This document shows positions 19,781 through 30,587 of a stretch of 64,000 bases of DNA, in pieces. The stretch is from Burkholderiales bacterium. Lineage in GTDB: Bacteria; Pseudomonadota; Gammaproteobacteria; Burkholderiales; Burkholderiaceae_C. The DNA is taken from positions 1-64,000 of the forward strand of contig JAECRL010000015.1 in the NCBI GenBank assembly GCA_016000265.1, in the 5' to 3' direction. A program made the translations under genes and the position numbers. Each line of letters begins with the position of its first letter. Position 1 is the first letter of the stretch. The notes under the pieces were generated by a model, which was given only the letters and a program-made list of their open reading frames with translations, was not told the DNA's origin and ran no database searches.

Positions 19781-20917
19781 TCAGAAGCGCTCGCGGCCCG
19801 CGGGGCGCACGATCAATCGGACGTCGGGGCCGACCTGGCTGAGCTCGCGGACCTCTCCCTGCCAGCAGCCCCCCAGCTCGGCCAGGGGCGACAGGGCGGC
19901 CAGCGCCCGACCCGGCCCCAACAGCTTGGGCGCAAGATACACCACGATCTCGTCGACCCAGTCGCCCTCGATCAAATGACCATTCAGGCGGGCACCGGCT
20001 TCCACGTGCAGTTCGTTGACGCCCCGGCGCGCCAGCTCGGGCAGCAGCCACGCCACGTCGACGCGCTCGGCCGGCCCCGGTGGCGCGACCAGCACCTGCG
20101 CGCCCGCGGCGACCAGGGCGTCCTGTCGAGCCTGGACATCGGCGTCGGGCGCAGGCAGCCCCACCACCAGCACACCGCCTTCGGTGGACAGCATGGCCGC
20201 GGTCGGTGGCGTGCGCCAGCGGCTGTCGAGCACGATGCGCAAGGGCTGGCGCGGGGTGGGCACGCTGCGCACGTCCAGGCGCGGGTCGTCGTCCAGCACG
20301 GTGCCGATGCCGGTGAGCACCGCCGAGGCGCGGGCGCGCCAGCGCTGGCCGTCCTCGCGCGCAGCCGGCCCGGTGATCCATTGACTGGCGCCGTTGTCCA
20401 GGGCCGTGCGACCGTCGAGCGAGGCCGCCACCTTCAGGCGCACCCAGGGGCGCTGGCGAACCATGCGCGACAGGAACCCGATCTTGATCTCACGCGCCTC
20501 CAGGGCCAGCGGGTCGTCCGCCGGCCACTCCAGCACCTCGACGCCAGCGGCGCGCAGGCGGGCCGTGCCCTGGCCGGCCACCAGGGGGTTGGGGTCGTGC
20601 AAGGCCACCACCACGCGGGCCAGGCCCTCGCGGATCAAGGCGTCGGCGCAAGGTGGGGTTCGACCGTGGTGGGCACAGGGCTCCAGGGTGACGTAGGCGG
20701 TGGCGCCTCGCACCGAGGCGCCGCGAGCTTGCGCATCGCGCAGGGCCATGACCTCGGCGTGGGGGCCCCCGACGGCCTGGGTGTGCCCCTGCCCCAACAG
20801 CGCCCCGTCTCGAACGAGCACGCAGCCCACGGGCGGATTGGGTGAAGACACAGGCAGGGCCAGGCGAGCCTGATCCAGGGCGGCTTGCATCCAGTGGGCG
20901 TCGTGGGGCAGGGTCAT
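19781..20917 (-). CDS. ribD: Bifunctional riboflavin deaminase/reductase RibD
   Basis: RibD carries out the deamination and the side-chain reduction after GTP cyclohydrolase II. Residues 5-150 form a zinc deaminase domain with HAEVMALRDA and the PCAHHGRTPPCADALI zinc site; residues 160-378 form a reductase domain with VRLKVAASLDGRTA, NDG-like region and ELHVEAGARLNGHLIE. The 378-residue length is normal. The ATG at 20917 matches family N-termini; the longer frame has no support. It is the first rib gene, 64 bases after the TonB-like gene; no FMN riboswitch is seen in that gap. Confidence 0.96.
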   Translation of the reverse strand: MTLPHDAHWMQAALDQARLALPVSSPNPPVGCVLVRDGALLGQGHTQAVGGPHAEVMALRDAQARGASVRGATAYVTLEPCAHHGRTPPCADALIREGLARVVVALHDPNPLVAGQGTARLRAAGVEVLEWPADDPLALEAREIKIGFLSRMVRQRPWVRLKVAASLDGRTALDNGASQWITGPAAREDGQRWRARASAVLTGIGTVLDDDPRLDVRSVPTPRQPLRIVLDSRWRTPPTAAMLSTEGGVLVVGLPAPDADVQARQDALVAAGAQVLVAPPGPAERVDVAWLLPELARRGVNELHVEAGARLNGHLIEGDWVDEIVVYLAPKLLGPGRALAALSPLAELGGCWQGEVRELSQVGPDVRLIVRPAGRERF

Positions 20918-20981
20918 GCGAGGAAGGGCCGGAGAGACAACTGGGCGGGCACCCGAGGCCCCCATCCAGGCGTCAGGGGGG

Positions 20982-21641
20982 TCACTGGAAGCGCTCGACC
21001 TCGGCCGCGATTTCTACCACGACCGTGGCGTTCACCGCCTGCCCCTCGCGCACCCCGGGCAGCATCCGGGTGTCGGCCAGGAAGCGCAAAGCCCGGCTCG
21101 GCCAGTCACCGGCGGGCTCGGCCTGCAGCACCTCGACGCGGTCGATGCGCCCGAGCTCGGAGACCCACAGCTTGATCAGCACGCGGGCGTGACGCACCCG
21201 CTCCAGTTCGGACTCGTCGACGACCCAGCCCAGTTCGGGTTGAGGTGAGCGCTCCAACGCATCGGAGGGCCAGTAGGGGCTGGCGCGGGTGTGCGGGGAG
21301 GCCGTCGACACGGCGGGTGCGGCCTGGGTGGCGAGCTCGGCGGACGGGGCCGTCTCCGAGGGACTGGGGGACCCGGTGGGGGCCGCCGGGGCGTTCTCAA
21401 CAACAGCGGTCATCGAGGCGGTCGGCGCGATCGGGGCGCTTGAACTGGCCAGCCGCACCCGCAGACCCTGGGCGACCGGCGGCGCCGGCATCGAATCCAG
21501 CACCCCGGTCAGCCCGGCGTCGCGCAAGCAGGCCCAGCCGAGCAGGTGCAGGCCGGCGGCAGCCAGCGCAGCCACCCCGAGTGCGCGCCAGGGCCAGGCC
21601 GCGGGGGCGGCGTGGCGGCGGAGCGGGGGCGAGGCCAACAT
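20982..21641 (-). CDS. TonB-like C-terminal domain membrane protein
   Basis: The 219-residue protein has a short cytoplasmic N-terminus, one membrane helix (about 19-40), a Pro/Ala/Ser/Thr-rich linker (about 50-125), and a C-terminal region (about 130-219) resembling the TonB C-terminal fold: RVLIKLWVSELGRIDRVEVLQ followed by a beta-rich end. TonB transmits inner-membrane energy to outer-membrane receptors, but no exbBD or receptor gene is nearby, so a true TonB role is unproven. It starts 18 bases after pilE and may be transcribed with the pilus genes. Confidence 0.55.
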   Translation of the reverse strand: MLASPPLRRHAAPAAWPWRALGVAALAAAGLHLLGWACLRDAGLTGVLDSMPAPPVAQGLRVRLASSSAPIAPTASMTAVVENAPAAPTGSPSPSETAPSAELATQAAPAVSTASPHTRASPYWPSDALERSPQPELGWVVDESELERVRHARVLIKLWVSELGRIDRVEVLQAEPAGDWPSRALRFLADTRMLPGVREGQAVNATVVVEIAAEVERFQ

Positions 21642-21659
21642 GGGGCGATTCCAGGAACC

Positions 21660-22154
21660 TCAGCGCCAGCAGGCCGCCACCGCCGCCGCTGCGTCGGTGT
21701 GCTGGGTGCCAAAGCTGCCGGTCTCTACGCCCTTGAGTCCGGCGTTGGTGATGGTCGGGTTGCCGCAGTGATCGCTGGCCATGGTGCCCGCGCGGCTGGC
21801 CGTGATCGTGTAGGTCTGGCCACCGTTGGCCACGACCACCGCCAGGGTGTAGCGGGCGTCGCCGCCAGACGAAGGCGGGCTGGTCGCGAAAGCTTGGTCG
21901 TCGAAGTTGGCGTTGGCCGTGGCCGTGGCCGTGTCGCCGTAAAAGTAGCGCGCCGAGTAGTAACGCTCCAGCCACTGCTGAGCCTGCTCCATTTGCGCGC
22001 GCAGCTGGCTGCGGTGCCCGCGCGCGACGTACTCGGTGTAGGAGGGGTAAGCCACCGCTGCCAGGATGCCGACGACCACGACGGCGATCATCAACTCGAT
22101 GAGCGAGAAGCCGGCCTGGCCGCGGGTGTGAGGGCGAAAGGACATGGGCATCAT
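21660..22154 (-). CDS. pilE: Type IV pilin-like protein (PilE)
   Basis: This is a prepilin of 164 residues with a short leader cut before Phe in [20 protein letters not shown], the class III signal recognised by PilD, with Glu at +5. The rest is a small globular head with [17 protein letters not shown] and two cysteines near the end (HCGNP, ACW) that could form a disulfide loop. In this operon position it is usually called PilE, a minor pilin. Its ATG overlaps the pilY1 stop (TGATG), so translation is likely coupled; further ATGs occur one and three codons on. Confidence 0.9.
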   Translation of the reverse strand: MMPMSFRPHTRGQAGFSLIELMIAVVVVGILAAVAYPSYTEYVARGHRSQLRAQMEQAQQWLERYYSARYFYGDTATATANANFDDQAFATSPPSSGGDARYTLAVVVANGGQTYTITASRAGTMASDHCGNPTITNAGLKGVETGSFGTQHTDAAAAVAACWR

Positions 22155-25100
22155 CAGGGGGCGGGGGCGGGTGTAGGCGACGGACCAGGAGCGGGGGCCG
22201 GTTCGGGCTCGGGCTCGGGTTCGGCGGTGACGGCGCCGCGGGTGCGCATGCCGGGGATCTCACGCCACTGCAGGCGCAGGTTGGAGGCGGATGAGCAGGC
22301 CGCCTTTCCGGTGGAAGTGCCCAGCAGGTTGTTGTTGATTTTCCCGGATTCGCACTCTGGCTTCTTTTCGCACTTGTCTGGGGTGACACACACACAACCC
22401 TTTGAGCCCGGGACACAGTTCTTACCTCCAGTACCCACCGAACCGTCATCCGAGTTGTTTCGAACCACGATCATTTTTTGATCGTTACCCGAACTCTGCC
22501 CCATCAGGAACTCCCCGCCTTGCAGCAAGCCGTTCACCGGCAAGCCGTTGACTGGGTTGAACGCATACAGCGCACCACGCGGAGCCAGAGAGCAAGACGC
22601 CTCACCCTCCGTGGCGGACAGGGGGCGCACCGTCGTGAAGAACACGAAGTTCAAGCGGCGCACGGGTGAGCTGAGCACGGCTTCACCCGTGCCGGGGAAG
22701 TCCATGTACCAGCCGTCGTGCACCGCAGGGTCAAAGCGTTGGGTGACGTCGCTGGACCCCAATCGCACCTCGGCGCCATCCTTGAGCGTCGGGGTGCCGT
22801 CGGCGCCGACCTGGATTTGATAGACGTCCTCCGTGAGGGGGTCCCGACGCAAAATGCGGCGCACGAAGGTGCTGGCCGACACGCCCGACACCGTGCGGGT
22901 GGCGCCCAGGCTGGGCAAGGGGTTGGCCGTGCCATTGGTGGCCACGGGGTTGATGACGTCCTCGGCGTAGCGGCCCTTGTCCCAGACCGAGTAGAAGCGC
23001 TGCACGGTGGAGGTGTCGGGGAAGTCACCGGACTCCAGGGAGCGGCCGGTGCCGAAGCCGATCATCGTGCCGCCGAAGCTGGGGAAGAAGGTCACCGGGG
23101 CGGTCGTGATGGACTGAGTCAGCCCGTTGGCGCCCACGGCGGTGAACAGCGGCTTGGCGCCCTGAACGGTGGTGGTGGTGCCGTTGGCGTCCGTGGTCGC
23201 GATCGACCCGATCAAGGCCGAACCCCACTGCTGAGGATCGGACGAGCGGATGTCGAACTTCCACAGCGAGCCCTTGAGGTCGGTGCCGTAGACCACGTCG
23301 GCGGTGCCGTTGTTGTCCAGGTCGACCCAGGTCACGCCCATGAGGCCGTTGCCGCTGTCGGCGCGGGTGGCCAGCTTGCGGTAGCCCACGGGGTTGCCGT
23401 TGGTGTCCTTCCAGCCGTTGGTGCCAGGACCGCCGATCGACAGGATGAACAAGACGGGGCTGCCGCTGGCCGAGCGGTGGCCGTTGGGCACGAGCAGGCC
23501 GAATTCGCCGTTGTTGAGGTAGGCAACCTGCGAGGCCTGACCGCTGGCGTTGTGGCGCACCGGGTCGACCAGCTGGAAGCCCAGATCGCTGTCGTCGGCG
23601 GCGGTGAACATCCACTTGAAGACCGACGCGGCCTGGCCCTCGGTGAGGTTGCTGCTGCGGCTGACGTCGAGTGCGAACACGGCCTTGCCGCCGCGCCCCA
23701 GCGACGAGAACAGGTAAGAGGCCCAGCGCCGACCGGTGCCGCTGCCGACCATGACGTCGGCCACGAAGGGGCTGCCGTCCATCAAGGCGACGGCTTCGGT
23801 GTTGGCGACGTTCAGGGCCGTGGCCAGGCGCGACAGCAGCGGGCTGGGCACGTACGACACCATCGGCTCGCCGGTGAGTGCGTCGATGCCATGCAGCATG
23901 CCGTCGTTGGCCCCCACCCACAGCACGCTGCGGCTTTGCGCCTTGTCGATCACGAAGCTGCGATAAGAAGGCGAGCCCTCGGGGAAGTCCGCGTCGGTGT
24001 AGCGCGCACCCGCTTTGGCGTCCTGCAACCACGGTGTGGAGTTGACGACCGGGCCCATGATGCCGCCGGCCAGGCGCACGCGAAACAGATTGCCCTCCTG
24101 GGTCGTCTCGCCGCGCATGTAGCGGATGAGGTCGCGCACGCGGTTGTTTTGTGCTTCGGTGAGGGTGGTCGAGGGCGCCACACCCAGCACCGCCGCCAGG
24201 TAATCGGCCTGGTTGCCCAGGGCCGCCCAGTCGAACGCCACGCCCTGGCGACCGCTGTTGGTGATGACCTGTCGCGGCCCGCTGGGCGCCTTGAGCTTGG
24301 CGCTCGCGTTCCAGAGCTCCTGGTTCTCGAACTGGCCGTCCTCCGCCAGGCGGAAGGCGCGGATGTTGCCGCCGAAGCCATCGCGGCTGAACTCCGCGGT
24401 GTACTTGAGGCTGCCACTGACCAGCTGAGCCGACGACACCGCAGGCGACGAGTTCGAGGACTGCGTGATCTGGTTGAACAGCGTGCGCAGGCGCTCCTCC
24501 AGCAACTCGGGGCGACGCGCCAGGAAGTAGCCATCGGGCTCGCCATCGGCGCAGTTGCCGGCGGTGCAGGTCGCACCCGCGTTGCTGAAACGATCCCAGT
24601 TGACGGGCGAGCCGCCGGCGCTGGACTCTGGACGCGCCTGGGTGCTGACCGCGAACTCCTTCTCGCCGGTGTCGAAGCTGCCGTACTTGGCGATGTACCA
24701 GAGCGGGTCGCGCAAGGTGACGTTGGCGGCTCCCTCCTCCACCAGGAAGGTCTTGGCCACCGTCGTCGTGTAGCGACCGGGCACGACCTCGTCGCGGAAG
24801 ACCACGTTGTTGGTGCCACCGTCGATGGAGGTTGGCCAGTTGTAGCCATCGAGATCCGCCCCGGTGAACATGCCACCGGAGGAGAACTGGCAGCGCAGGG
24901 CGAATTCGACGGATTCGACAGCCAGGGCCGCGCAATCCGAGCCGCTGGCCGCGTAGCCATTGGAGCCGTGCGTCAGGTAACGGCCGTCTTGAAAATAGCC
25001 CTCACCCGGGCTGGCCTTCGTGCCGATGATGCTGAAGCCATGCGAACCCTGGGCACCGGCTTCGTGGTTGAGCACGTCGGTCATCACGGTGAGCTCGTAG

Positions 25101-27451
25101 GCGCCGGGGCGCGCGGCGCTGGGGCGCATCTCCCAGCGCAGGAAACCCACCAGGTCCATGTCGTAGTCGCCACCGAACTGGGCGTCGTTCCACGTGACCA
25201 CATAAGACCCCGACGAGCCCGTCACGTTGATGGCCTTGAAGGTCAGCATGGCGCCGGGCATGAGGCGACCGCCGAGATCCGGGTGGTTCCACGAACTCTC
25301 GGGCGTGATGAAGACCTTGCGCGTCGTGCCCGGGATGGGCACCTCGATGCGGGCCACGCCACCGGCCAGCGAAGCCGCATACGACTTCACGCGCAGGGCG
25401 TGCGCGGGCAAGCGGTTGCGAGACACTCCCGCGCCCGTGGCCGCCGTCAGGGAGGACGCACGCCCTTCTCCGCCCAACTCGCGCACCGCGCTCGTGTTGG
25501 CCAGGAAGGCCGCACCGGCGCCAAGGTACGAGCCCTTGATGCCAGGCGCTTCGGGGCAGACCCCCGCCACGGCCGACAGGCCCACCGTGTAGACCTCGCC
25601 GATGGTCGAGCCAGCGCCGATGGCCTTGCCGGTGCAGTCGGCGCCGAAGCCGCCCTGAGCGGAGCCCACGGAGCGCGAAGTGCCGTTGATGCCTTCAAAC
25701 CCCCCGATGGCATCGGTGCGGGTCACCAGGGTGCCGGTGCCGCCGTTGACGCGCATGAAGCCCGTGGCCTGGTCGTACACGTCGTCGCTGGAGCCGGGCT
25801 CGTTGGTGTCGTAGCTCACGCTGCCGCTGGAGATCGCCAGCATGTGCATGGGACGGCAGATGCCCTTGCCGTACAGCTGCGAACGGCTCAGGTTGGCCAC
25901 CGGGTCGATGGCGGTGTCGTTGAGCGGGTCGGCACGGGGCACGCCCACGGGCAAGCCGACGTCTGCATCGCGGGGCCACGTCTCGGTCCCCGTCAAGCCC
26001 AGGGACTGGCCGGAGAAGTAAGACAGGGCCTGCACCACCATCTCGGACATGGGGTTGCCCCACGAGGCCAGCTCGCCGTTGCGGATGTCTTCAGGCAAGA
26101 CGAAACCGGAAACCGAATCCGTGGTGGCGTTGTAGTTGCCCGGGTTGTACAGGCGCACGCTGTCGAACGCCTTGACGATGCCGACACGCGCCGCGCCCTC
26201 CTGAGCCGTCGGGTCCCCGCGTTTGGTGCGACAGTTCACGGGCAGGTTGCTGGTGATGTTGTGGCAGAAACGCCCGGTGGCGAAGTCCACCTCGTCGTTC
26301 ATCGAGGCGATGTTCTTGCGCAGCGCGCCACCGCGCAGGTTGGAGTCGTAGCTGCCGGTGATCAGGCCGAACTCCGCACGCGCCGGCTGGCTGGCCTGAA
26401 AGGTCGAGCCGAACTCCTGCAACAAGCCGATGGGCTTGTAGACCGGGGTCGCGTTGGCGTCCAGGGGGTCGCGGTAGACGCTGCAGCGCTCCTGGCCGAT
26501 GGCATCGGCCTTGCAGACCTGCACGCGCACGGCCAGCTCGGGCCCGATGCCGTTGTAAGTGGCCCCGTTGAGGCTCTTGTTGGGCAGCTCGGCTTTGTGC
26601 GCGGTGGGGTCCGTTCCGCCCTGGGTCGGGCCGTACTTGCGGTAGAAGGCGGTCGACTTGCTGCCGAAGCTGAAGCCCTCTTGTTCATCGGACCAGTTGC
26701 AGACCGTGTACGGCGTGGTGCCCCACAGGCTGTAGTTGCCCTTGGCCACGCGGATCATCGGGTAGCCCGGCTCCTCAGAGGACGGGTCGTACTGGTTGGA
26801 GCCACGGCTGCACAGCGTCAGGCCGGCTCCCTGCAGGTCCGTGCTGGCGTCAAAAGGCGTGTAGCTGCGGATGTCGGTGCCGCTGTAGTACTTGACGAAG
26901 GCGTGCGCGTCGAACGACATCTGCGCCATCTCCAGCGTGGTCTCCGTCTCCGTGTCCTCGCGGCGGAAGCCCCCGTACAGCGTCTTGCGGACCACGTCGA
27001 CGCGGGTCATCGTGGCCCAGTTCAGGAAGTTGCCGCTCCAGTACCGGCCGGAGCTCGGGCAGGTCAGGCGTGCGGCCCTGCCCTCGCCCACCGTCACGGC
27101 GGCCACCGCGGGCTCGAACCGCGCCCCCGCACCGGCCGTGCGCCCGGCGTTGTAGCTGTAGCACTTGCTGGCGTCGAAATAGCCGTAGTAACGGAAGGTC
27201 GGCTTGAAGGTGTAGTCGTCGGTGCCATCGCCGTCGATGTCTTCGTAGTCGGTGTAGATGGGCGAAAACAGCGTGTGGTCCCGCGACGCGGTGAGCATCA
27301 TCATCGGGCCACCGGTGCCGTAGCCGATGTTGGGCGGGTACACGCCCAGGCTGGTCGAGCCGTAGGTCGAGTCGGTCTGCGCCCAGGCCATCAGGGAAGC
27401 CGACAGCAGGCCCAGGCCAGCGAGCACCAAACGGGAGACGATGTGTTTCAT
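22154..27451 (-). CDS. pilY1: Type IV pilus tip adhesin PilY1
   Basis: PilY1 sits at the pilus tip and base and regulates extension, adhesion and surface sensing. The product is large, 1,765 residues, with a signal peptide (1-24, cut after AWA). A calcium-loop-like motif D71-x-D73-x-D75 with D79 occurs near the N-terminus, and a second, DLDNNGTAD (1377-1385), lies in the C-terminal beta-propeller, where PilY1 of Pseudomonas binds calcium. After the propeller comes a Cys-rich stretch and a tail of Pro-Glu and Pro-Ala repeats. The middle has von Willebrand-like character at most weakly. The start at 27451 gives a proper signal peptide; longer frames do not. Confidence 0.92.
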   Translation of the reverse strand: MKHIVSRLVLAGLGLLSASLMAWAQTDSTYGSTSLGVYPPNIGYGTGGPMMMLTASRDHTLFSPIYTDYEDIDGDGTDDYTFKPTFRYYGYFDASKCYSYNAGRTAGAGARFEPAVAAVTVGEGRAARLTCPSSGRYWSGNFLNWATMTRVDVVRKTLYGGFRREDTETETTLEMAQMSFDAHAFVKYYSGTDIRSYTPFDASTDLQGAGLTLCSRGSNQYDPSSEEPGYPMIRVAKGNYSLWGTTPYTVCNWSDEQEGFSFGSKSTAFYRKYGPTQGGTDPTAHKAELPNKSLNGATYNGIGPELAVRVQVCKADAIGQERCSVYRDPLDANATPVYKPIGLLQEFGSTFQASQPARAEFGLITGSYDSNLRGGALRKNIASMNDEVDFATGRFCHNITSNLPVNCRTKRGDPTAQEGAARVGIVKAFDSVRLYNPGNYNATTDSVSGFVLPEDIRNGELASWGNPMSEMVVQALSYFSGQSLGLTGTETWPRDADVGLPVGVPRADPLNDTAIDPVANLSRSQLYGKGICRPMHMLAISSGSVSYDTNEPGSSDDVYDQATGFMRVNGGTGTLVTRTDAIGGFEGINGTSRSVGSAQGGFGADCTGKAIGAGSTIGEVYTVGLSAVAGVCPEAPGIKGSYLGAGAAFLANTSAVRELGGEGRASSLTAATGAGVSRNRLPAHALRVKSYAASLAGGVARIEVPIPGTTRKVFITPESSWNHPDLGGRLMPGAMLTFKAINVTGSSGSYVVTWNDAQFGGDYDMDLVGFLRWEMRPSAARPGAYELTVMTDVLNHEAGAQGSHGFSIIGTKASPGEGYFQDGRYLTHGSNGYAASGSDCAALAVESVEFALRCQFSSGGMFTGADLDGYNWPTSIDGGTNNVVFRDEVVPGRYTTTVAKTFLVEEGAANVTLRDPLWYIAKYGSFDTGEKEFAVSTQARPESSAGGSPVNWDRFSNAGATCTAGNCADGEPDGYFLARRPELLEERLRTLFNQITQSSNSSPAVSSAQLVSGSLKYTAEFSRDGFGGNIRAFRLAEDGQFENQELWNASAKLKAPSGPRQVITNSGRQGVAFDWAALGNQADYLAAVLGVAPSTTLTEAQNNRVRDLIRYMRGETTQEGNLFRVRLAGGIMGPVVNSTPWLQDAKAGARYTDADFPEGSPSYRSFVIDKAQSRSVLWVGANDGMLHGIDALTGEPMVSYVPSPLLSRLATALNVANTEAVALMDGSPFVADVMVGSGTGRRWASYLFSSLGRGGKAVFALDVSRSSNLTEGQAASVFKWMFTAADDSDLGFQLVDPVRHNASGQASQVAYLNNGEFGLLVPNGHRSASGSPVLFILSIGGPGTNGWKDTNGNPVGYRKLATRADSGNGLMGVTWVDLDNNGTADVVYGTDLKGSLWKFDIRSSDPQQWGSALIGSIATTDANGTTTTVQGAKPLFTAVGANGLTQSITTAPVTFFPSFGGTMIGFGTGRSLESGDFPDTSTVQRFYSVWDKGRYAEDVINPVATNGTANPLPSLGATRTVSGVSASTFVRRILRRDPLTEDVYQIQVGADGTPTLKDGAEVRLGSSDVTQRFDPAVHDGWYMDFPGTGEAVLSSPVRRLNFVFFTTVRPLSATEGEASCSLAPRGALYAFNPVNGLPVNGLLQGGEFLMGQSSGNDQKMIVVRNNSDDGSVGTGGKNCVPGSKGCVCVTPDKCEKKPECESGKINNNLLGTSTGKAACSSASNLRLQWREIPGMRTRGAVTAEPEPEPEPAPAPGPSPTPAPAP

Positions 27452-27462
27452 GGAGGGGGGCC

Positions 27463-28161
27463 TCAAGAAGGGGGCACCTTGAAGTAAGACTGCATCACCA
27501 CCTCGGTGCCGGCCCGGTAGCCGAAGCCGCGGGCGGTGATGCGAAAGAAGTCGTTGTCGCCACCGCCGCCGCGACGCACATACTCGATCAGGTACTCGGG
27601 CTGCAAGGCCACACCGCGGATGGCGGGCGTGCCGGTGAACGTGCCCAGCGGCACGCTGCCGGTGAACGTCGCGCATGAAGCATTGGAGCCGCGGCTGGGT
27701 TTGTCGTCGGGGTCATCGCCCCAGGAGCCGCCCTTCTCGGTGGGCCACCAGGGCTCTGCGACGGCCTGGTTGGTGGCCGAAGCGGTTCGGTAATTCACCG
27801 CCAGGCGCTGATTTTCCGAGCGAACGCACTGACCCCGGATGCACCCCGTTTCGAACTTCGAGATCTGCGCCTGCGTGGGCCGCTCGTCACCGCGGCCGCA
27901 AGGCGCGCCGGTGCGCGGGTTCCCGGTGGGCAAGAGCAGGTCGATCTCGGCATCGCGCAAGGCCGCCTCGGCCGCCTGGCGTGCCACCTGCAGGTCGAGC
28001 TGGTTGCGCGCCACCGCCTCGCCCTGCAAGGCCAGGCGCGCGCTGACGATCGCGATGCCCGTCAACGCCAGCGTGAAGACCAGCACGAACAACATGGCCA
28101 CCCCGCCTTGGCGGGAGGGAGCGGGGGCAAACCGGCGAAGGGAAGTCATGGACGAACTCAT
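27463..28161 (-). CDS. pilX: Type IV pilus minor pilin PilX
   Basis: The 232-residue protein has a basic N-terminus, the hydrophobic segment GGVAMLFVLVFTLALTGIAI (about 19-38) and PilX-type sequence VARNQLDLQVARQAAEAALRDAE after it. It lacks the usual Glu at +5, as PilX/PilK-like proteins often do. The C-terminal half is soluble with several cysteines. It follows pilW with an ATGA overlap and precedes pilY1 by 11 bases, the normal order of the minor pilin operon. Confidence 0.88.
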   Translation of the reverse strand: MSSSMTSLRRFAPAPSRQGGVAMLFVLVFTLALTGIAIVSARLALQGEAVARNQLDLQVARQAAEAALRDAEIDLLLPTGNPRTGAPCGRGDERPTQAQISKFETGCIRGQCVRSENQRLAVNYRTASATNQAVAEPWWPTEKGGSWGDDPDDKPSRGSNASCATFTGSVPLGTFTGTPAIRGVALQPEYLIEYVRRGGGGDNDFFRITARGFGYRAGTEVVMQSYFKVPPS

Positions 28162-29345
28162 GGCGCAGCCAGGGCCTGAAGGGACACGGTGTTGCCCTGG
28201 CGGTTCTTGACACTGAAGACCTGCTCGAAGCGATGCAACTGAGCCCCATCGGCGCGGCTGACCGCGTTGCCCTCGCAGTCGACCACGGCGGCGGTCTTGA
28301 AGGTGGCCCCGGTGGTCGCGGTGGCGGCGACCGCTTGGTCGCGCTGAGCCGTGCCACCAGGCGAGCGCACCAGCAGGCACAAGCGCACCGACACCACCCG
28401 CTGCCAGCCCGACACGCCCCCCTCCACGTCGCTCAAGGTCACGGCAGGAAGCACCCCCACGGCGTTGGCTCGAACGTACTGACGCGGCGTGCGCGTGTCG
28501 TCGTTCAGGATGCCGTAGCGCACCACCATCTGCTCCACGCCGCGAACCAATTCCTGGAACCCACCGTTCGGGTTGCCATTGCCGCGACACGCCAGCGAGA
28601 AGGTGTCGACCTCGGTGCCGGCCTCGGTGACGAATTTGCTGGGCACCAGGCCATAGCGGTTGACGACCAGCAAAGGCGCATCGGGCAAAGGCCCCAGGTC
28701 CGGCCGCAGCTCGGATGGCTCGGGCGCCTCCTCACCCTCAGCCGGAGCGGGCGCGTCCGCTGCCGTTCGGTGGGTGGCGCGCACCCCGTTCTTGCCGATG
28801 AGGGTGTCACCGATCACGTCCGCGCGATTGCAGTCTGCGCGCTGCCCGGAGGTCAAGGAGAAGGCATCGGAGGTGAAGTAAGACACCACCAGCGCGTCCG
28901 AGTTGACCGCGCCGCCTGCCACGTGGTTGGCACATTGCCCGGTCGCCGGATCGAAGCGCTGCGCCTGGCAACCGAACAGCCCGTGCCGGTAAGGCAGCGC
29001 CAGGCCCATGTCTGCAGCGGCCAGGTCATGGGTGAAGCGCACGTTCTGTTTGTTCGCCCCGCCGAGCGAAACCGGCTCGGTGCTGATGGCCGGGTAGAAG
29101 GCGGCGTTGCCGATCTCGCGCCCCAGCAGCTCCATGGCGAACTGGCCGGTCTCGAACACCGCGCCGCGCTCGTTGACGGCCTTTTGGGCGGTGCGCGTGT
29201 TGAGGTAGAGCAGCGTGGCGGCCAGCACCAGCACGAGGTTGATGGCGATGGTCACCATCAACTCCACCAGGGTCACGCCACGCTGGCGGCGCGCGAGCCC
29301 CCGCAGGCGGGTCGCTGAAGCGGTGGCGAACAGGGCGCGGCTCAT
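28158..29345 (-). CDS. pilW: Type IV pilus minor pilin PilW
   Basis: PilW is a minor pilin of the tip complex. The 395-residue product has the prepilin motif RRQRGVTLVELMVTIAINLVLV near residues 20-41 with cleavage after Gly and Glu at +5. The large C-terminal head contains several cysteines, an acidic loop rich in Glu, Pro and Ala (about 210-235) and GGFQELVRGVEQMVVRYGI, which is common in PilW. It overlaps pilV upstream and pilX downstream by four bases each (ATGA). Confidence 0.9.
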   Translation of the reverse strand: MSRALFATASATRLRGLARRQRGVTLVELMVTIAINLVLVLAATLLYLNTRTAQKAVNERGAVFETGQFAMELLGREIGNAAFYPAISTEPVSLGGANKQNVRFTHDLAAADMGLALPYRHGLFGCQAQRFDPATGQCANHVAGGAVNSDALVVSYFTSDAFSLTSGQRADCNRADVIGDTLIGKNGVRATHRTAADAPAPAEGEEAPEPSELRPDLGPLPDAPLLVVNRYGLVPSKFVTEAGTEVDTFSLACRGNGNPNGGFQELVRGVEQMVVRYGILNDDTRTPRQYVRANAVGVLPAVTLSDVEGGVSGWQRVVSVRLCLLVRSPGGTAQRDQAVAATATTGATFKTAAVVDCEGNAVSRADGAQLHRFEQVFSVKNRQGNTVSLQALAAP

Positions 29346-29938
29346 GGCAGCACCTCGAAGCGGGCGCAGCGCACGCCCTCGGGCGCCCCCACGCTTTGGG
29401 GACAACAGGTTTGCTGATCCAGGCCGGTCATGGCGGCGGTGCAGGTGTTGCTGGTGCGCGCAACCTGCACGGCGTCGGCGCGCATTTCCTTGTCGGACCA
29501 CATGAAGGTGATGGTCATGCCGTTGTTGCCCGCGGCATCCACGCGCACGGAGCCTTGCGGCAGCTCGTTGCGCACGCGCGCTCGCCACTGGGCCATGTCG
29601 AAGGCCGCCAGCTCCGCCGCGACGCAGGCCTCGCTGGCGCAGTCCTTGGCGATGGCGGGGGGCGCCGCCGTTGCCTGCTGCGTCCAGGTGGCCGCCATCA
29701 GATAAGGCGAAGCGGGCTGCTGCCCCGGCGCCTGCAGCAGGTTGGAGCGCACGCGCTCGGTGTAGTCCGACAGCAGCCCCGAGAGTTGCGCCCGCTGCAC
29801 CGAGCCCATCTGGTACTTCAAGGTGAAGGTCTGCAAGGCGGCCAGGCTGACCATGCCCAGCGCCATGATCAACATGGACACCAGGACCTCAACCAGGGTC
29901 ACCCCGGACTGCCGGGAGGGGCGTTGAACGGCTTGCAT
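29342..29938 (-). CDS. pilV: Type IV pilus minor pilin PilV
   Basis: PilV is a minor pilin of 198 residues. A 12-residue leader precedes the prepilin motif SGVTLVEVLVSMLIMALGMV with Glu at +5. The sequence SLAALQTFTLKYQMGSVQRAQ is typical PilV, and the head holds several cysteines including a CC pair near the C-terminus. I prefer the ATG at 29938, which has an AGGA eight bases upstream and gives a normal leader; an upstream GTG at 29980 overlaps the fimT stop but would give a 26-residue leader. Confidence 0.9.
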   Translation of the reverse strand: MQAVQRPSRQSGVTLVEVLVSMLIMALGMVSLAALQTFTLKYQMGSVQRAQLSGLLSDYTERVRSNLLQAPGQQPASPYLMAATWTQQATAAPPAIAKDCASEACVAAELAAFDMAQWRARVRNELPQGSVRVDAAGNNGMTITFMWSDKEMRADAVQVARTSNTCTAAMTGLDQQTCCPQSVGAPEGVRCARFEVLP

Positions 29939-29976
29939 GCGGGTCCTAAACGGTCTGGAGCGGTCTTCAGCGGTGT

Positions 29977-30579
29977 TCACCGGTCATCAGCGACCGGCAC
30001 GTCGTTCGTTTCGTCCGGCGCGTCGTCATTGGACAGGCTCACGGCCACGCGGCCTTGCAAGCTGACGACGATGTCGCGCTTGTGCGGGCTGTTCGCGTCC
30101 TGAGCGTCGGACACGGTGAAGGTGCCCGCCCCCGACACCCGCGTGCCCCGCGCATCGAAGGTGACGGCGCTTCCCGCGTTGCCTGTGAGCTCGTAGCGTG
30201 GGTTCCCCGGCTCGCGCACGGCGATCACGTCCGCCGCCGCCAGGGCCGCGCCATCGGGCAGGGTGCAGGCGTCGTTGACGTAGGTGATCCAGCCCAGGTG
30301 CCAGTTGCCGACCGCTGCGGCGTCGGTCTGACAGGTGGTGCTGCCAGGGCCGGCCATCTGGCACACGGACACGCAGGTGTTTCGGTTGATGGCGTCCAGG
30401 CGGGCGCGCTGCAAAGCGATGGCGAAGTCGTCGCGCACCGCGTTCATGCCACTGCGGGCGATGAACGCCTGCAAACCGGGGATCGCCACGGCCGCCAGGA
30501 TGACGACCACGGCCACCGTGACCATGGCCTCCACCAGGGTGAAGCCTCGCTGAGTGTGATTTATTGCCGTGTCGCGCAT
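29977..30579 (-). CDS. fimT: Type IV pilus minor pilin FimT/GspH-like
   Basis: This is the first gene of the minor pilin operon, 200 residues. The prepilin motif HTQRGFTLVEAMVTVAVVVIL occupies residues 7-27, with a very short leader of about ten residues. GspH/FimT-type sequence ARSGMNAVRDDFAIALQRARLDAINRN follows, then two disulfide-capable cysteines and a beta-rich head. The ATG at 30579 is the only sensible start, and no Shine-Dalgarno sequence precedes it; the putative promoter -10 is only eight bases away. Confidence 0.9.
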   Translation of the reverse strand: MRDTAINHTQRGFTLVEAMVTVAVVVILAAVAIPGLQAFIARSGMNAVRDDFAIALQRARLDAINRNTCVSVCQMAGPGSTTCQTDAAAVGNWHLGWITYVNDACTLPDGAALAAADVIAVREPGNPRYELTGNAGSAVTFDARGTRVSGAGTFTVSDAQDANSPHKRDIVVSLQGRVAVSLSNDDAPDETNDVPVADDR

Positions 30580-30587
30580 GGGAAGCG

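Noticed and set aside
20918..20981. FMN riboswitch before ribD
   Set aside because: The gap is only 64 bases, and the conserved FMN aptamer blocks are not present there or upstream of ribBA.
22718..27487. A 1,589-codon plus-strand frame opposite pilY1
   Set aside because: Its composition is typical of an antisense frame to a high-GC gene. pilY1 has a signal peptide, known motifs and operon overlaps.
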